Shown here: piece after piece, positions 11,863-22,460 of the stretch
How the letters are laid out: every line of letters starts with the position of its first letter
Position numbering within the stretch: the first letter of the stretch is position 1
Assembly: GCA_940337035.1 (NCBI GenBank)
Contig: CALNHX010002679.1
Coordinates: 1-64,000 of the forward strand
Direction of reading: 5' to 3'
Length of the DNA stretch: 64,000 nucleotides
Origin: Agriotes lineatus
Lineage: Eukaryota > Arthropoda > Insecta > Coleoptera > Elateridae
Translations under genes and position numbers: made by a program
The notes under the pieces: generated by a model
What the model was told of the DNA's origin: nothing
Database searches by the model: none
What the model saw: only the letters and a program-made list of their open reading frames with translations

Positions 11863-12115
11863 AAATATAGGGTGCTTGTACAAAGTTATTTTTTTGTTAA
11901 TAACAATAGGACTTCTTCTCATTTAATCTGCTAACACTGCTGCACAAGTGGTGGATTTTTAGTAGTTTTTGCATATGCCACTTTTTTAGCACCATCTAAT
12001 GGCGATGGCACAAGCTTTGCAGCTATAGAATGCTGTTCTGTAACTTCTTCTGTTCTTCATGTGCCCAGAACGACTATTAATTCATTTTAATAGAAGAACT
12101 GATGCAAATAATCAA

Positions 12116-12426
12116 CCGAGCTCTGTAGGCTAGTGGTTACCACTTCTGCTTAGCATTCGGGAGGTCGCGGGTTCGATTCTCATGGCCGTCTGCTCTGATT
12201 TAGGTTTTTATGTGGCTTTCCTGAGTGAACAGGATCTCTGCTCTGAGGCGAATAGCCGGGCAGTACTTCTCCACTTTTTCTGGCCTCTCTTCCATTCTCC
12301 GCCTCGTCTTTCTCTCAGCCTTTCTAGAATTCCCGTTCTTGGCTGAAGAGGGACGCAAGGTCCCTATAGCAGCCCACCCGCAGTTGGAGGAATTGAAATG
12401 ACCCTGAACGGTTTCCTTTCTTTTTA
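12116..12426 (+). mobile_element. tRNA-derived SINE, family 1, copy 1, with 11-bp target duplication
   Basis: A 311-bp body lies between perfect direct repeats caaataatcaa at 12105-12115 and 12427-12437. The head has an A-box-like taggctagtgg at 12126-12136 and a perfect B box ggttcgattct at 12170-12180. The body contains ccgggcagtacttctcc, a pyrimidine-rich central stretch, gacgcaaggtccctatagca and a short A/T-rich tail. It encodes no protein and would have depended on a partner LINE. The intact target duplication suggests a fairly recent insertion. Confidence 0.92.
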
Positions 12427-12639
12427 CAAATAATCAATGAAGACAAAAGAAGAACTGGATGCTTTCCATCGAAAGAATTGAAGCATTTGCAGGGAGATGA
12501 CGTCCACTGCTCGACAGAGATAAGGGATTCCAAAAGCGAAATGAGGCCAAACGTGTTAAAGGTTTCAAATTTGACGAAAATTTTACCTATCGCTTCTTCA
12601 GCAATACCTATAGCATAGGATACTTATAGACGGACATTA

Positions 12640-12830
12640 AGTTTGCATTTAGCATTATTGACCGTGCAATTTTTGACGCAATAATCAAACAATTCAAATG
12701 AACCAAGTTAGATGGTAACCAAATCTTATTTATTACGAATTTGTACTGGAACTAAACAGAAAAAGTAAAACTAGAGCAGGATGAGGCAGAAGAACACAAT
12801 AAAAGAGATTGCAATTATTCACTTGCACAA
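12640..12830 (+). pseudogene. Non-LTR retrotransposon RT remnant (palm/fingers)
   Basis: One frame reads LDGNQILFITNLYWN, a stop, then TEKVKLEQDEAEEHNKR. It aligns with the helix between RT blocks B and C of insect LINEs (IDG-D-RII-NLYW-Q-A-VRVE). The preceding bases (FSIIDRAIFDAI) resemble the FVDYEKAFDRV block, shifted in frame. Stops and frameshifts show it is dead. It is only about 60 codons of an RT of several hundred. Confidence 0.45.
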
Positions 12831-13008
12831 TAGTGATAACAAATTAAGATAAAATGTGTTGCTCAAAAATACCTTTGGATACAGCAAGCAGAAATTTGTG
12901 GTAACTATTTCTACAGATCTTTTAGAAACACCCTGTATATTTCTGGAAAACAGGTTGTTTACAAATAATAACTTAAATGAGCAACTTATTGCTATGGATT
13001 ACCTCAAA

Positions 13009-13170
13009 TTTTCAATAAAAACGTTTATCTCTTATTGTAGGTTGTAAAAACTGGTCGCAGTAAATAACTGCAAGGATAATTCGAAATAAGAGAAAGGTTT
13101 TCTTTATTTTGAACTTTCAGGGTTAGATACGTATAATGTAAAAACAACGAATAGCAGCTTGATTTAGTAG
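13009..13170 (+). repeat. Dispersed direct repeat, copy 2
   Basis: Collinear, diverged partner of 11677-11862, about 1.33 kb downstream. The pair brackets a SINE and an RT remnant. It might be an old long-terminal-repeat-like pair or a local duplication. No primer-binding site or polypurine tract is evident, so an LTR element is unproven. Confidence 0.65.
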
Positions 13171-14612
13171 TTGCTACGACTATAATATATTCGTATTGGC
13201 ACTTGCTGACTGCTCCTAGCATCCTTAAATACACCTTTTTTATTAATGTAAAACACTAAATCAGGAATGGTAGTTTGGAAAAATGTTCAATATAAGGGCT
13301 TCGTGCAAGGGATTTGCGTAAAACAGAAAACATATTCAAGCATCATCATCGTCATCGTCATCATGCCGATTCATTACGGATATTGCACTGTCATTTTTCC
13401 ATATTTTATGTTTCCTGCATCCAGTAAATTGTAGTCTGCCTTCTGGTTAACTTCATCGGTCGGTCGTAGTCGAAGTTGTCCTTTAACCAGTCTAATCTTT
13501 CTACTATGCCTCGGTCTCTATTCTAGAAATCAATTGAAGCTCCGCTGCTTCATATGTTTTTAAATTTTCAATCATCATAATCATCATGCCTCTTTAAGAG
13601 ACTGTGTGATTTTTGCATTCAATTGAGGTCTGCCGTCTGTTTAATGTTATCCTTATCAGTCTATGGTAGTGGAGATCGACCTCTAAGAACATTTTATTTG
13701 GTCTGGGTATCCATTCTAGTAGCACCTTTGACCAGCTATTGTCCGCAAATTTAGCGATATTTCCAAACCTCTATTGCTTTACCTATACTTTTTCAAATTT
13801 TCAATCATCACCAGTTGTATCTATCACGGTCTCCATTCGAATAACACCTTAGTCAATTTAATGTACGGAAATCTTCACTGCTTTATGTTTTTAAATTTTT
13901 AATCACCATCATCCAAATCATGTTTATCTGAACCTAGTATGAATGCAAGCCGCTTTTAGCGCCTGCCATTCTTCTCTGTTGCGTGTTTTTGCATCCAGTT
14001 TTAGTCTGTCATCTTCTTAACGGTATCCGTCTATGTCATAGTGGAGGTCGAACTGTATATCTTCTTCCCTGTACGGTTTCCAATCTAGCAACACGCTAGT
14101 CCTTCTATAATTTATCCGCAAATTTGGCGTCATTTATATGTTTTCAAATTTTCAATCATCATCGTGATCATCACCGTGCCTATCTCAATCCAGTACGAAT
14201 GTAGGCCACTCCTTCTTTATTTCGTGTTTTTTTGCTGCCGTCTCCTTAACGTCATCGGTCTATCATAGTGGAAGTCGTCCTGTAAATCTGGTGGTATCAC
14301 CAATCGAAACTCAACTGCTTTATATGTTTTTAAATTTTCAGTCGCCACCATCAAAATCATGTCTATCTCAATCTAGTACGGATGCAATCCGTTCTTTGCG
14401 TCTATAATTCTTCTCTATTGCGTGTTTTTGCATTCAGTTGTAGTCTACCGTCTTCTTAACGTTATCGGTCTATCATAGTGGAGGTTGTCCTGTAAATCTT
14501 CTGCGCTGCCACGGTTTCCATTCGAGTAACACCTTAATCATTCTATTGTGCCAAAATCTAGCGATATCACCAATCAAAACGCCATTGCTTTATTTGTTTT
14601 TAAATTTTCAAT

Positions 14613-14950
14613 TTTTTTTACAGCTGACGCCGTTTTTCCGCCCCTAGTTTCCATTCCATTTTTCTGTATGTGTCTTCTCCCGTGAGGTCTCTTTGGGTCA
14701 TGGCTTCATCTATTTCATCCCTCCAGCTGCGTCTAGGTCTTCCCCGTTTTCTTTTCTCCTGTGGTATCCATGTCAGTACTTTCTTTTGCCATCTCGTCTC
14801 TTGCATCCTGTTAGTGTGTCCAAACCATACCAATTGTCGTTTTTGCACTTCGTCAATTATATCTCTCCTTATATTTCCATCATTTCTCTTATCGTAACAT
14901 TTCGTATTCTGTTCAGTCTTGACTTCCTGCAGCTTCTTCGTAGGCAATCC
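14613..14950 (-). pseudogene. 5'-truncated LINE insertion with RT C-terminus
   Basis: Read on the minus strand this is an open frame of about 110 codons ending in TAA and running directly into a short poly(A). It contains QLVWFGHTNRM, WQKKVLTWIP and RKRGRPRRSWRDEID, the C-terminal module of RTE/CR1-like LINE polyproteins (WFGH--RM ... KRGRPR-SWR). It is flanked by a 9-bp target duplication, attttcaat at 14604-14612 and 14951-14959, lying in the array-B monomer. The endonuclease and RT core are absent, so this is a dead-on-arrival truncated copy. Its open frame makes it the youngest LINE fragment here. The pseudogene at 47280-49670 appears to be the same family. Confidence 0.9.
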
Positions 14951-16346
14951 ATTTTCAATCATTATCATCAAAATCATGTCTAGCTCAATCTAGTATATAT
15001 GCAATCCGCTCTTAGCGTTTCCAGTTTTAGTCTGCCGTCTTCTTAACGCTATCCGTCCATGTTATAGTGAAGGTCTGCCCTGCCACGGTCTTCATTCTAG
15101 CAACACCTTAGTCCATATATTGTCTGGAAATTTGGTGGTATTTATGTTTTTAAATTTTCAATCATCGTCATGATCATCACCACACACTGCTTCTTTATTT
15201 CGTGTTTTTACATCCAGTTGTTGTCTTCTTAACGTCATCGGTCTATCATAGTGGAGGTCGTTCTGTAAATCTTCTGCACCGCCACGGTCTTCTTTCGAGT
15301 AACATCTTCGTCCATCTATTGTTCGAAAATCTGGCGGTATCACCAATCGAAAGTCAACTGCTTTATATGTTTTTAAAATTTTAATCGCTCTCTCTCTTAA
15401 GTCGTTGTTCGTTTTCGAACGTCGTGGCCCTCTTCTGCTTCAAAAATGTGTTAATGCCCGCCATGCATCTCTGTCTTCTACTTGTTGCATGCATTGTGTT
15501 AGTGAAATGCCTCTAAAGTCTGGTACTTGATCTATAAAACTATTTGGTAAGCGACCTCTTTTTCTTTTGCCGTCTACTTAGACCTGTACTACTATTTTTT
15601 GTAAACCATCCTTCCAAATCAAACACCATCATCAAAATCATGCCTATCTCAATCTAATATGGATCCAAGCCGTTTTTAGCGTCTGCTATTCTTCTCTATT
15701 GCGTGCTCTTTCATCCAGTTGTAAGCTGCCGTCTTCTTAACGTCATCGGTCCATCATAGTGAAGGTGGTTCTGCCCTGTCTCGGTCTTCATTCTAGCAAC
15801 ATCTTTGGTCAACTATTTTCCGTAAATTTGGCGATATTACCAAATAGAAACTCCATTGATTTACATGTTTTTATATTTTCAAAATTTATTTACTTCATCA
15901 TCATGTCCATCTCAATCCAGTACGGGTGTCAGCATCATCATCATCACTCCAATTTTAATACATAGGGATGTAGGTCACTTAGTGACTGAGTGGCTTCTAA
16001 AACTTGTCATTCTCCTCTATTGCGTGTTTTTACATCCACTTGTATCTGCCGTCTTCCTAACATCAACTGTCTATCATAGCTTTTAAATTTTCAATTACCA
16101 TCATGCCTATCTGAATCCAATACGGATATAAGTCACTCTTATCGTCTGTCATGCTTCCCTATTGCGTGTATTTTTTGCATCCAGTCGTAATCTACAGTTT
16201 TTTAACATCATTGGTTCGCCATAGTGGAGGTCGTTCTGTAAATCTTTTCACTTGCCACAGTTTAAATTCTAGCAACAACCTAGTCCATCTATTGTGCGAA
16301 AATTTGGCGATGTCATCAAACGAAACATCACTGCTTTATATGTTTA

Positions 16347-16652
16347 CCGAGCTATGTGAAGTAGTGCGTACCACGTCTGCTTAGCACTAGGGAGGTCGTA
16401 GGTTCGATTCTCGTTGCCGTCTGCTTTGATTCAGGTTTTTAGGTGGTTTTCCTGAGTCAAAAGAGTACCTTCTCTGAGGCCAACGCCAGAGCAGTACTTC
16501 TTCACCTTTATTGGCCTTTCTTCCATCCTACACCCCTCCTTTCTCTCACCCATCCTGAAATATTCGTTATTGGCTGAAGATGGACGCAAGGTCCCTATAG
16601 CAGCCCGCCCCCAGTTGGAGGATTGAAATTACCCTGAACCTTTACCTCTTTT
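16347..16652 (+). mobile_element. tRNA-derived SINE, family 1, copy 2
   Basis: Collinear with 12116-12426 along the whole body. It shares ccgagct, a perfect B box ggttcgattct at 16401-16411, the agagcagtacttctt block, gacgcaaggtccctatagca and accctgaac near the end. It is inserted in array B. A 7-bp direct repeat (atgttta) lies at 16340-16346 and 16657-16663, but the host is itself repetitive, so that duplication is uncertain. Confidence 0.88.
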
Positions 16653-17282
16653 CATCATGTTTATGTTACGTAATTCAGTACGGATGTAAGCCGCTCTTAG
16701 CGTCTGCCATCATTCTCTATTGCGTGTGCCTGTATCCAGTTGTAGTTTGCCGTCTTCTTAACATCATCGGCCCATTATAGTGAAAGTTGTCCTGTGAACC
16801 TTTTGCCCTGCTACGGTCTCCATTCTAGCAACACCTTTGTCCAACTATTGTCTGCAAATTTTTCTTTATCACCAAACGAAGCTCCACTTCTTTATATATT
16901 CTTCATCATCATTTTGGTGCAGTATCAATTCATTATGGATGTAGGCATGTCCTAGCATTCTTCCATATTGTGTGCTGTCTGCATCCAGTTGTAGTTGTAA
17001 CATCATGGATGCATCTAGAACTCCATATATAAACAGTCTAAACCTTCTATCCTGCCTCGGGATCCATCCTAGCAACATCTTGGTCCATATTTTGTTCGTA
17101 AATGTGTAATGTGACCTTCACATTGCCACTTTAGTTGGAATACCTTTCGTATTACGTTCTATACTTTTGTTCTTTACTTTATTCAGCCAATACAATACTC
17201 AATACCGACCTCTTCATTGCTTTATGTCCTACTTGCAGTATCACTCGACATTTCTTTCCAGGGTCAAGTTTTAGTTTCGGTT

Positions 17283-17555
17283 TTACCCAACCCAACTGAA
17301 TTCTTCTGTTGATGTCTTCATCTTAATTATTCTTGTTTTTCTTAGCTCGTTGACACCCATTGTTGGGTGTATCGGTTTCGATCTTGAGAGGTCAGAATTC
17401 GATTCCTGCTCGCCGCAATTCTTTGTAGGTCTCCACCTGGTAGGGAGAACCCCGATACTTCGTTTATGCTCACGAAGTCTACATTCTAGGACTGTCTTCT
17501 TCCACTTATCGTTCTTTCTAGCCACGTGACCTGCACACTTCAGTCGTGCTACCCC
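17283..17555 (-). pseudogene. LINE RT C-terminal remnant
   Basis: The minus strand reads HVARKNDKWKKTVLE, then REHKRSIGVLPTRW, and in a shifted frame LQRIAASRN and YTQQWVSTS. This follows the usual order GHVAR--D-RWTK-VLEWRPRE-KR--GRPPTRW-DDL-RIAG--W ... EAYTQQW-S of insect LINE C-termini. At least one frameshift is required. It sits just upstream, on the minus strand, of array B, and may be the least repeated outer unit or a related copy. Confidence 0.7.
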
Positions 17556-17880
17556 GTCAACAACATTTTCAACAGTTAGAGCTTACGTTTTAAACCAAAT
17601 TAATAATTTTCTACTTATTCTGTTATAACATCTTTTATCATTATCTAATTGTTTTGTTTTATTTCATTTTGAGTCTAATTTCATTTGACTGTCATTTTAC
17701 GTTTTTGTTCTCCAAATCTCAGTATTTGAACGCTTCTTTACGCACAATGTAAAATTTCTTTTATTCGCAATCACATTGTAATGTGTCAATTTCATGACAT
17801 GACAACAGCTGGGAACTAGATGATTACTTGAAACTAGCCAGGAAATTATTACATACCCCAAAAAATATTACATACCTGAA
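17556..17880. other. AT-rich interval, nothing recognised
   Basis: No repeat or coding signature beyond oligo-T tracts. Confidence 0.5.
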
Positions 17881-17943
17881 GAGTGGGGTGTTTCCATGGT
17901 AACAAAACATTGAGTGGGTTGTTTTCATGGTAACAAAAATATT
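17881..17943. repeat. 31-bp tandem duplication
   Basis: Two adjacent copies beginning gagtggggtgtttccatggt and gagtgggttgttttcatggt, each followed by aacaaaa-att. They differ at only a few bases. Confidence 0.85.
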
Positions 17944-17988
17944 AGCTACATCAAGAGATCTATTATTCAGAATTCAATTGTAGTTATT

Positions 17989-18237
17989 AGTAGCTTCAGC
18001 GTACTTATGCGAACGTTTTGTCCGTCCGTCTGTCTGTCTGTCTGTGTGTCCGTGTGTCTGTCTGGATCGCCTGTAACTTTCGAACGGCTACAGATATCGA
18101 AATTTTGAAAGGGGGAAAAGTTGTTGCTAAGGTCCCGAGCACCTTCATGCGCTATTTGGTTTTGGCGAAAGGTCAACCGTTGGCGACCTATGTCAAAGGT
18201 CACTTTATATTAATGTTTTCGCAGTGCTGAAGCTACT
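17989..18237. mobile_element. 249-bp MITE with 12-bp perfect TIRs and TCTG-rich core
   Basis: Terminal repeats agtagcttcagc (17989-18000) and gctgaagctact (18226-18237) are exact reverse complements. The core has a cgtccgtctgtctgtctgtc tract followed by ctgtaactttcgaacggc. No transposase is encoded. No convincing target duplication was seen, so the superfamily is not assigned. Related core architecture occurs near 50870 and inverted near 59230. Confidence 0.75.
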
Positions 18238-18296
18238 CTTTAGACCTGTACTTGAGCAGTTTATTTTTAAAATTAGATGATTGCAAATAAAATAGT

Positions 18297-18417
18297 ATAC
18301 ATACCACGGTGGAAAGTTTCATCCCTGTCTCGAGATAAAGTTAACCTCGACGCTACGCGTCTCGGTAAACTACCTAATCTCTCGACAGTAATGAAACACT
18401 TCCCACCTCGGTATGTA
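18297..18417. mobile_element. Palindromic ~121-bp MITE-like element
   Basis: The left end tacataccacggtggaaag pairs with the right end (reverse complement tacataccgaggtgggaag). Pairing continues through gtttcat and ctgtc-cgaga to a GC-rich centre (cgacgctacgcgtctcg). Nearly the whole element can fold into one long imperfect hairpin, typical of a fold-back MITE. Confidence 0.75.
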
Positions 18418-19230
18418 ATATACTGTTACAATTTTTGTTGGGTTTGTGATTGCGTGAGTGTTGCATCCTACTGTAATAGTTTTTTATTAAGTCGTGTATC
18501 TGTAATCGATTTTGTAGTTTTGTACAGTTCTTGTAATAGCCGACGTTTTCACAAAGTCAAAATCAATTTCAACGTCCACGAAAGTAAACACAGAGGTAGT
18601 TTGTATTTTCTGGACTTTTCTACGAGACCACTTATGGTAATAATCGTTAGCACAAGTTCACAATCACGTATTTGAAATTCGAAATTCGACCAAAGTTTTC
18701 TCGTGGAGTGTGGAGCATCAATCATCACTGCATAACAGGGCTTCTTTGGCGCGCGAATATCTGACCTATCTGCGCACCCAGTCGCGACGCCAGTCAAGAT
18801 TTAACGTGGATTAGCAAGAAATGTACTATAGCAGTATTTGTAGTCTTAATTGATGCATACGTTTTTGCTGCAGTATTAATGCTTGATTATAAGGTGGTGC
18901 CCTAGATCTCACTAGGGGGCACAATCCGAAAAATTCTGATATTTGAAACACATTTGGTATCAACGGTGTGGAAAAGAGATCGTGGGCCGGTACTGAAGCT
19001 TGATCTGAATCCGGCTTGCTCACAAGGCATTTTTGTGGTCTAGTGCAGATTTTTTTCCTAACTTTTGTAAGAACTCCCACTTCTTTACTAATTCTGGTAT
19101 TTTTTCATCTTCTCCTACTATCTTGTTGTTGACTGAATGAATTTTCAATTTATAATGAGGTATACAGAGCAACAGAATGACTAAATTCATTTTATCGACT
19201 TCCAATGCCGATTGCAACAAATTATAAACA
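18418..19230. other. Mostly unique AT-rich interval
   Basis: No coding family recognised. A small stem, gtgccctag (18897-18905) against ctagggggcac (18912-18922), is the only structure noted. A moderately GC-rich patch lies at about 18750-18800. Confidence 0.45.
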
Positions 19231-20990
19231 GCAGTGATTTAATTATTTAAAACAAGCAAAGCAATCGACTGCTTTAAAATTGATTAAATAGATCCGATTA
19301 GACAAGTGCACAAACGCACGAGCAGTTTTATTGCGACAATTATATAAAAGTAGACGTCGCGACCAACTGCAACGCATCTTGGTTGAAATTAAAAACTAGT
19401 AATTTCCGGAATAACTGTTTATAGCAGTCGGAGATATAATTGGACCGAGCCGGAATACTTAATGGCTCCTATCAGAAATTTGATATCTCCAGCGCCTGAG
19501 ATTGGTTTTTAAAAGGCATTTCGAAATTCTGCTGCCGTTTGAAGGAGTTGCGATAAGGCAAAAACTTTCCTCGAAAGTTGCGTCGGTTTTAATGGTCACC
19601 CGTTGCATTTTTGCCACGTTATTGTAGTTTCATGCAGTTTTTCTTCATTTGGATTACATTTTTATATGAAATATGTTGTTTAATTGAATATTTTCTCATA
19701 GCCCCCTGAGAGTGTAGGACATCAACGTGGCCCCCTTATTAATCTTGTCCATTGTGTCCACCAGTATTATATTCAGAAGGTATATCTAGTGACTAGAGTT
19801 GTAGGACTTAGTCTTACACATTTTGTCTAGAAAACAGAATCTTATTTTAGGACGAACTGAATTCACATTATTGAAGTCCCTCTATGAGGGTTCTGTTTAT
19901 TTATTATACCTTACCATGGTCCCGTTAAGAGTTACTGCCACCCTTCATTTTTTCAAACTTTTCTGTGGTTTGCAACGAAATTAACTTATAGTACTAAAAG
20001 TATCTATTATTTATATTATATTGATAAGAAAAAACTAGGTAAAATCGCTTGTCAAGTATAATAAGAATGATACAGGTTGAGGTGTTGTAAGCGGCCAATA
20101 AAATCGCACAAGGTCGCTAAGACCGTGAAAAATTAATCGAGGAGAAGATAATAAATGCGAAAAACAGCGCAAAACCATCGGCGTGCATTAAAAACTCAGA
20201 AGGTGGACCACTTTAAATAAATTCGCCGAATCCCACGCGTTTTCGCGTGGTAAATATTTGAGGTAACCTTCTTCGGCAGTCGCACCTCGCTGGAAAAACT
20301 CTCATGGGCAGATAGTGCACTTAAGCAATCGAGCCTCTTTACAAATCACGAGTTTTCTGGATCTTCGCCGATTTTTACGAAAACATCGCCGTCTTGCTCT
20401 CGCAACAAATTAAAAGCGAATGGACGATGCTGCCGAGTCGAAAGCGACTGCTGTTTTCACAGCGATAAAAACTGATACCCCCTGAAAAAATCGGATAAGT
20501 CACAATAAACAGTGCCGCAGGCGATTTTGACCTCTATGCAGTGCCCCACAGGGTCGGGAAGCTCGGCTGCGGGTCTAGTTTTGTTGCTAGCTCAGATAAA
20601 AAGTATTTATAGCAAATTTTTCAAGGGTAATGCAAAGTTAAAGCGCTAATTTAATTTCCAGAACCGCGGAAACAAGCCAAACAAGCCCCCGCATAGGTGC
20701 TAATTTCCACTTGGCAAAAATTAGCGCCTCGGTTTCATCGGGCGATCGCGGCAAAAAATTGACGCCGTGTCGTTTCCTCGATAAAATTCAGGAAGGGCGG
20801 CGAGCCCTGTACTTTGCTTGTTTTAGATCAATAAAGTCTAATTATCCCATCTTGTGTTTCACCTATTATTAGCTGTTTATTCTGTACAATTTGAATTAAT
20901 CGCGCTTATCAGTTTCGCAACTTGCCACCGCAGTTTTAATTAACTCGGCCGTTTATTGGACACAAAAATAGAGAGACTAAAAATTAGTCT
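19231..20990. promoter_or_regulatory. Single-copy island 3 (longest unique, CpG-containing stretch)
   Basis: About 1.7 kb of non-repetitive sequence with alternating homeodomain-type cores (taattaac, attaat, ttaatt) and GC-rich words (gggcgatcgcggc, gccgagtcgaaagcgac, cccacgcgttttcgcgtgg). The last is a strong palindrome, cacgcg-tttt-cgcgtg at 20235-20250. Frames are short and lack family resemblance. By appearance this is a conserved-noncoding or enhancer-like block. Cross-species conservation cannot be judged here. Confidence 0.35.
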
Positions 20991-21044
20991 GTTATTAGTT
21001 CTAGCTTCAATTCTCTTTGAGATCGGCAATAAATTCTGTATTGT

Positions 21045-22460
21045 AAATCTTATCAAGGTGCGCTTCTAAGCGGCAAAGGTGTCTCACATGGATCCGCTCT
21101 ACGCCCTATTGTGTTTATACTTTAACAAACGTAGTTCCGCAGTCTGCATCCACCATTTAGTAAAAACTTGAATGGTTAACTATCACTGAATGATATTATC
21201 TAACCTTAAGAAGTGTTATTGTTTTTGATATCTGACACAAGCGTTATATATTTTGACAGCGTACAACGAGATGAGTCGATTGGCAGCACTTCCAGGCTGA
21301 GAACTCGTAAGAATAGTCGCATAGAAACATAGGAGACTCTTAACTTTGATAATATTCAGGAAAATGGAAGCCAAATCCTATCTGCGACAAGAATTATCCA
21401 GCACTAGACAGGATACCACGAACTAATGGAAATAACCTGTCGGTCCTCGGTTCAAGAAAATGGAATTTTTACCCTGATGGTATATTAAGAACAGACAAAA
21501 AATAATCGGCTTTGCTGAGAACATGGCATTGATCATCGATGCAAGAAAAAAAATATAACTGAGAAGGGAAATTAGCGGCTGGAATATTGAAAAAGGCTAT
21601 AAACAGCAAAAATTGCAACTGGAACCCCAAAATACCGAAGCGATGATGCTACATGGGGGAAAAATACTCCAACACGCAGCTATAAAAGTAAAAAGTGCAG
21701 AGATGAAAGCAACCGCCAAAGTAAGTACATAGGCGTGGTCTTCGGAAGAAATGGTGATACGAGGTCGAAGAGACTACAAACTTCCTAAGCCTAACACTAG
21801 ATGGCCCCACGACAAGTAAATCAATGTGGACTAACAGAGTACTAAAAGATGCAGATCCTAGGGGGCCATGTATGCTTTGGGACGTAAATGGTCAGATTTA
21901 TCACACAGGAAAATGGTGAGTGTAGGTACTGCAGTGAGAAAGTCGGAGTGGAAGACATTCTATTTTACTGGATCAGATGGACCAGAGACTGAAACTAGAT
22001 CTAAAGAAAATTGGAAGTAAATATCAATATCGACGACCTGGTGGAAGTAGTGATGGAAAGGGAAGAAAGACGGAAAATGATAGTACAGAAACTAATGGAG
22101 AAGATAATAAAAATCAAAGAATGTAAAGATAGAGATCTTAATGATATAGGAGAGAATTCACTTTTAAGTATCAAGTCAATAGAAGAACAGAATGGCGTAA
22201 GAAAAGAAGACCAAGAAAGTACCAATGAAGTAGATTTCTAGATAATTACAAGCTGAATTATCAGGGATGCAAGATGGGTTTTAAGTCAGTAAAAATACGG
22301 GTTGGGAGACGTCCTTGAAGGAATTCTTCACTTGCGAAAAGAACTAAGTTGGGCTAGATCATATAAGTGTCGTAATTTGTGTAAAATGAGAGAGAATTTA
22401 GAAAAAGTATTAGTTATATTGAGTCTCGAAGTCAGAAAATGTTGGGGACGTAGATTAATT
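21045..22460 (+). pseudogene. R1/Jockey-type LINE pseudogene (RT and C-terminal zinc-finger region)
   Basis: In order: KGVSHGSALRP at about 21075-21110 (RT motif GVPQGSVLGP); GFAENMALIIDA at about 21508-21545, the YADD-type catalytic block in which the second Asp is lost; KLQLEPQNTEAMMLHG; YIGVVFGRNG in another frame; and a CRYC Cys pair near 21921-21932 from the C-terminal zinc knuckle, whose distal half is degraded. An open tail of 76 codons (22011-22241) is rich in Glu/Lys/Arg, as in this family. About 200 bp of 3' sequence follows. Several frameshifts and stops and the catalytic substitution mean no activity. No endonuclease domain is visible, so it is 5'-truncated. Confidence 0.8.

Larger units (their letters stand above)
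13341..17115 (-). repeat. Array B: tandem LINE 3' ends, ~150-300-bp degenerate units
   Basis: At least twelve degenerate units. Each combines (ATC)n, tatctcaatccagtacgg, gcgtgtttttgcatccagtt, gtagtctgccgtcttcttaa and tgctttatatgtttttaaat. Read on the minus strand one frame gives GRPPL, two stops, TDDVKKTADYNWMQK, then EKNGRR. This is the conserved C-terminus of a non-LTR RT (GRPP-RWTDDI ... WMQ-AQDR-EWR), followed by the stop and a (GAT)n tail. Units are all in the same orientation, and junctions tend to fall at the microsatellite. It is interrupted by a LINE (14613-14950) and a SINE (16347-16652). The near-absence of intact frames shows old age. Confidence 0.82.

Noticed and set aside
11406..12937. 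tacagggtgt / acaccctgta ends considered as one mariner element
   Set aside because: Only 10 bp agree, the word is common among mariner-like ends, and the interior holds an RT remnant rather than a transposase.
18896..18922. Small GC stem considered as a terminator
   Set aside because: Eukaryotic context with no adjacent gene; stem imperfect and no functional reason to assign it.
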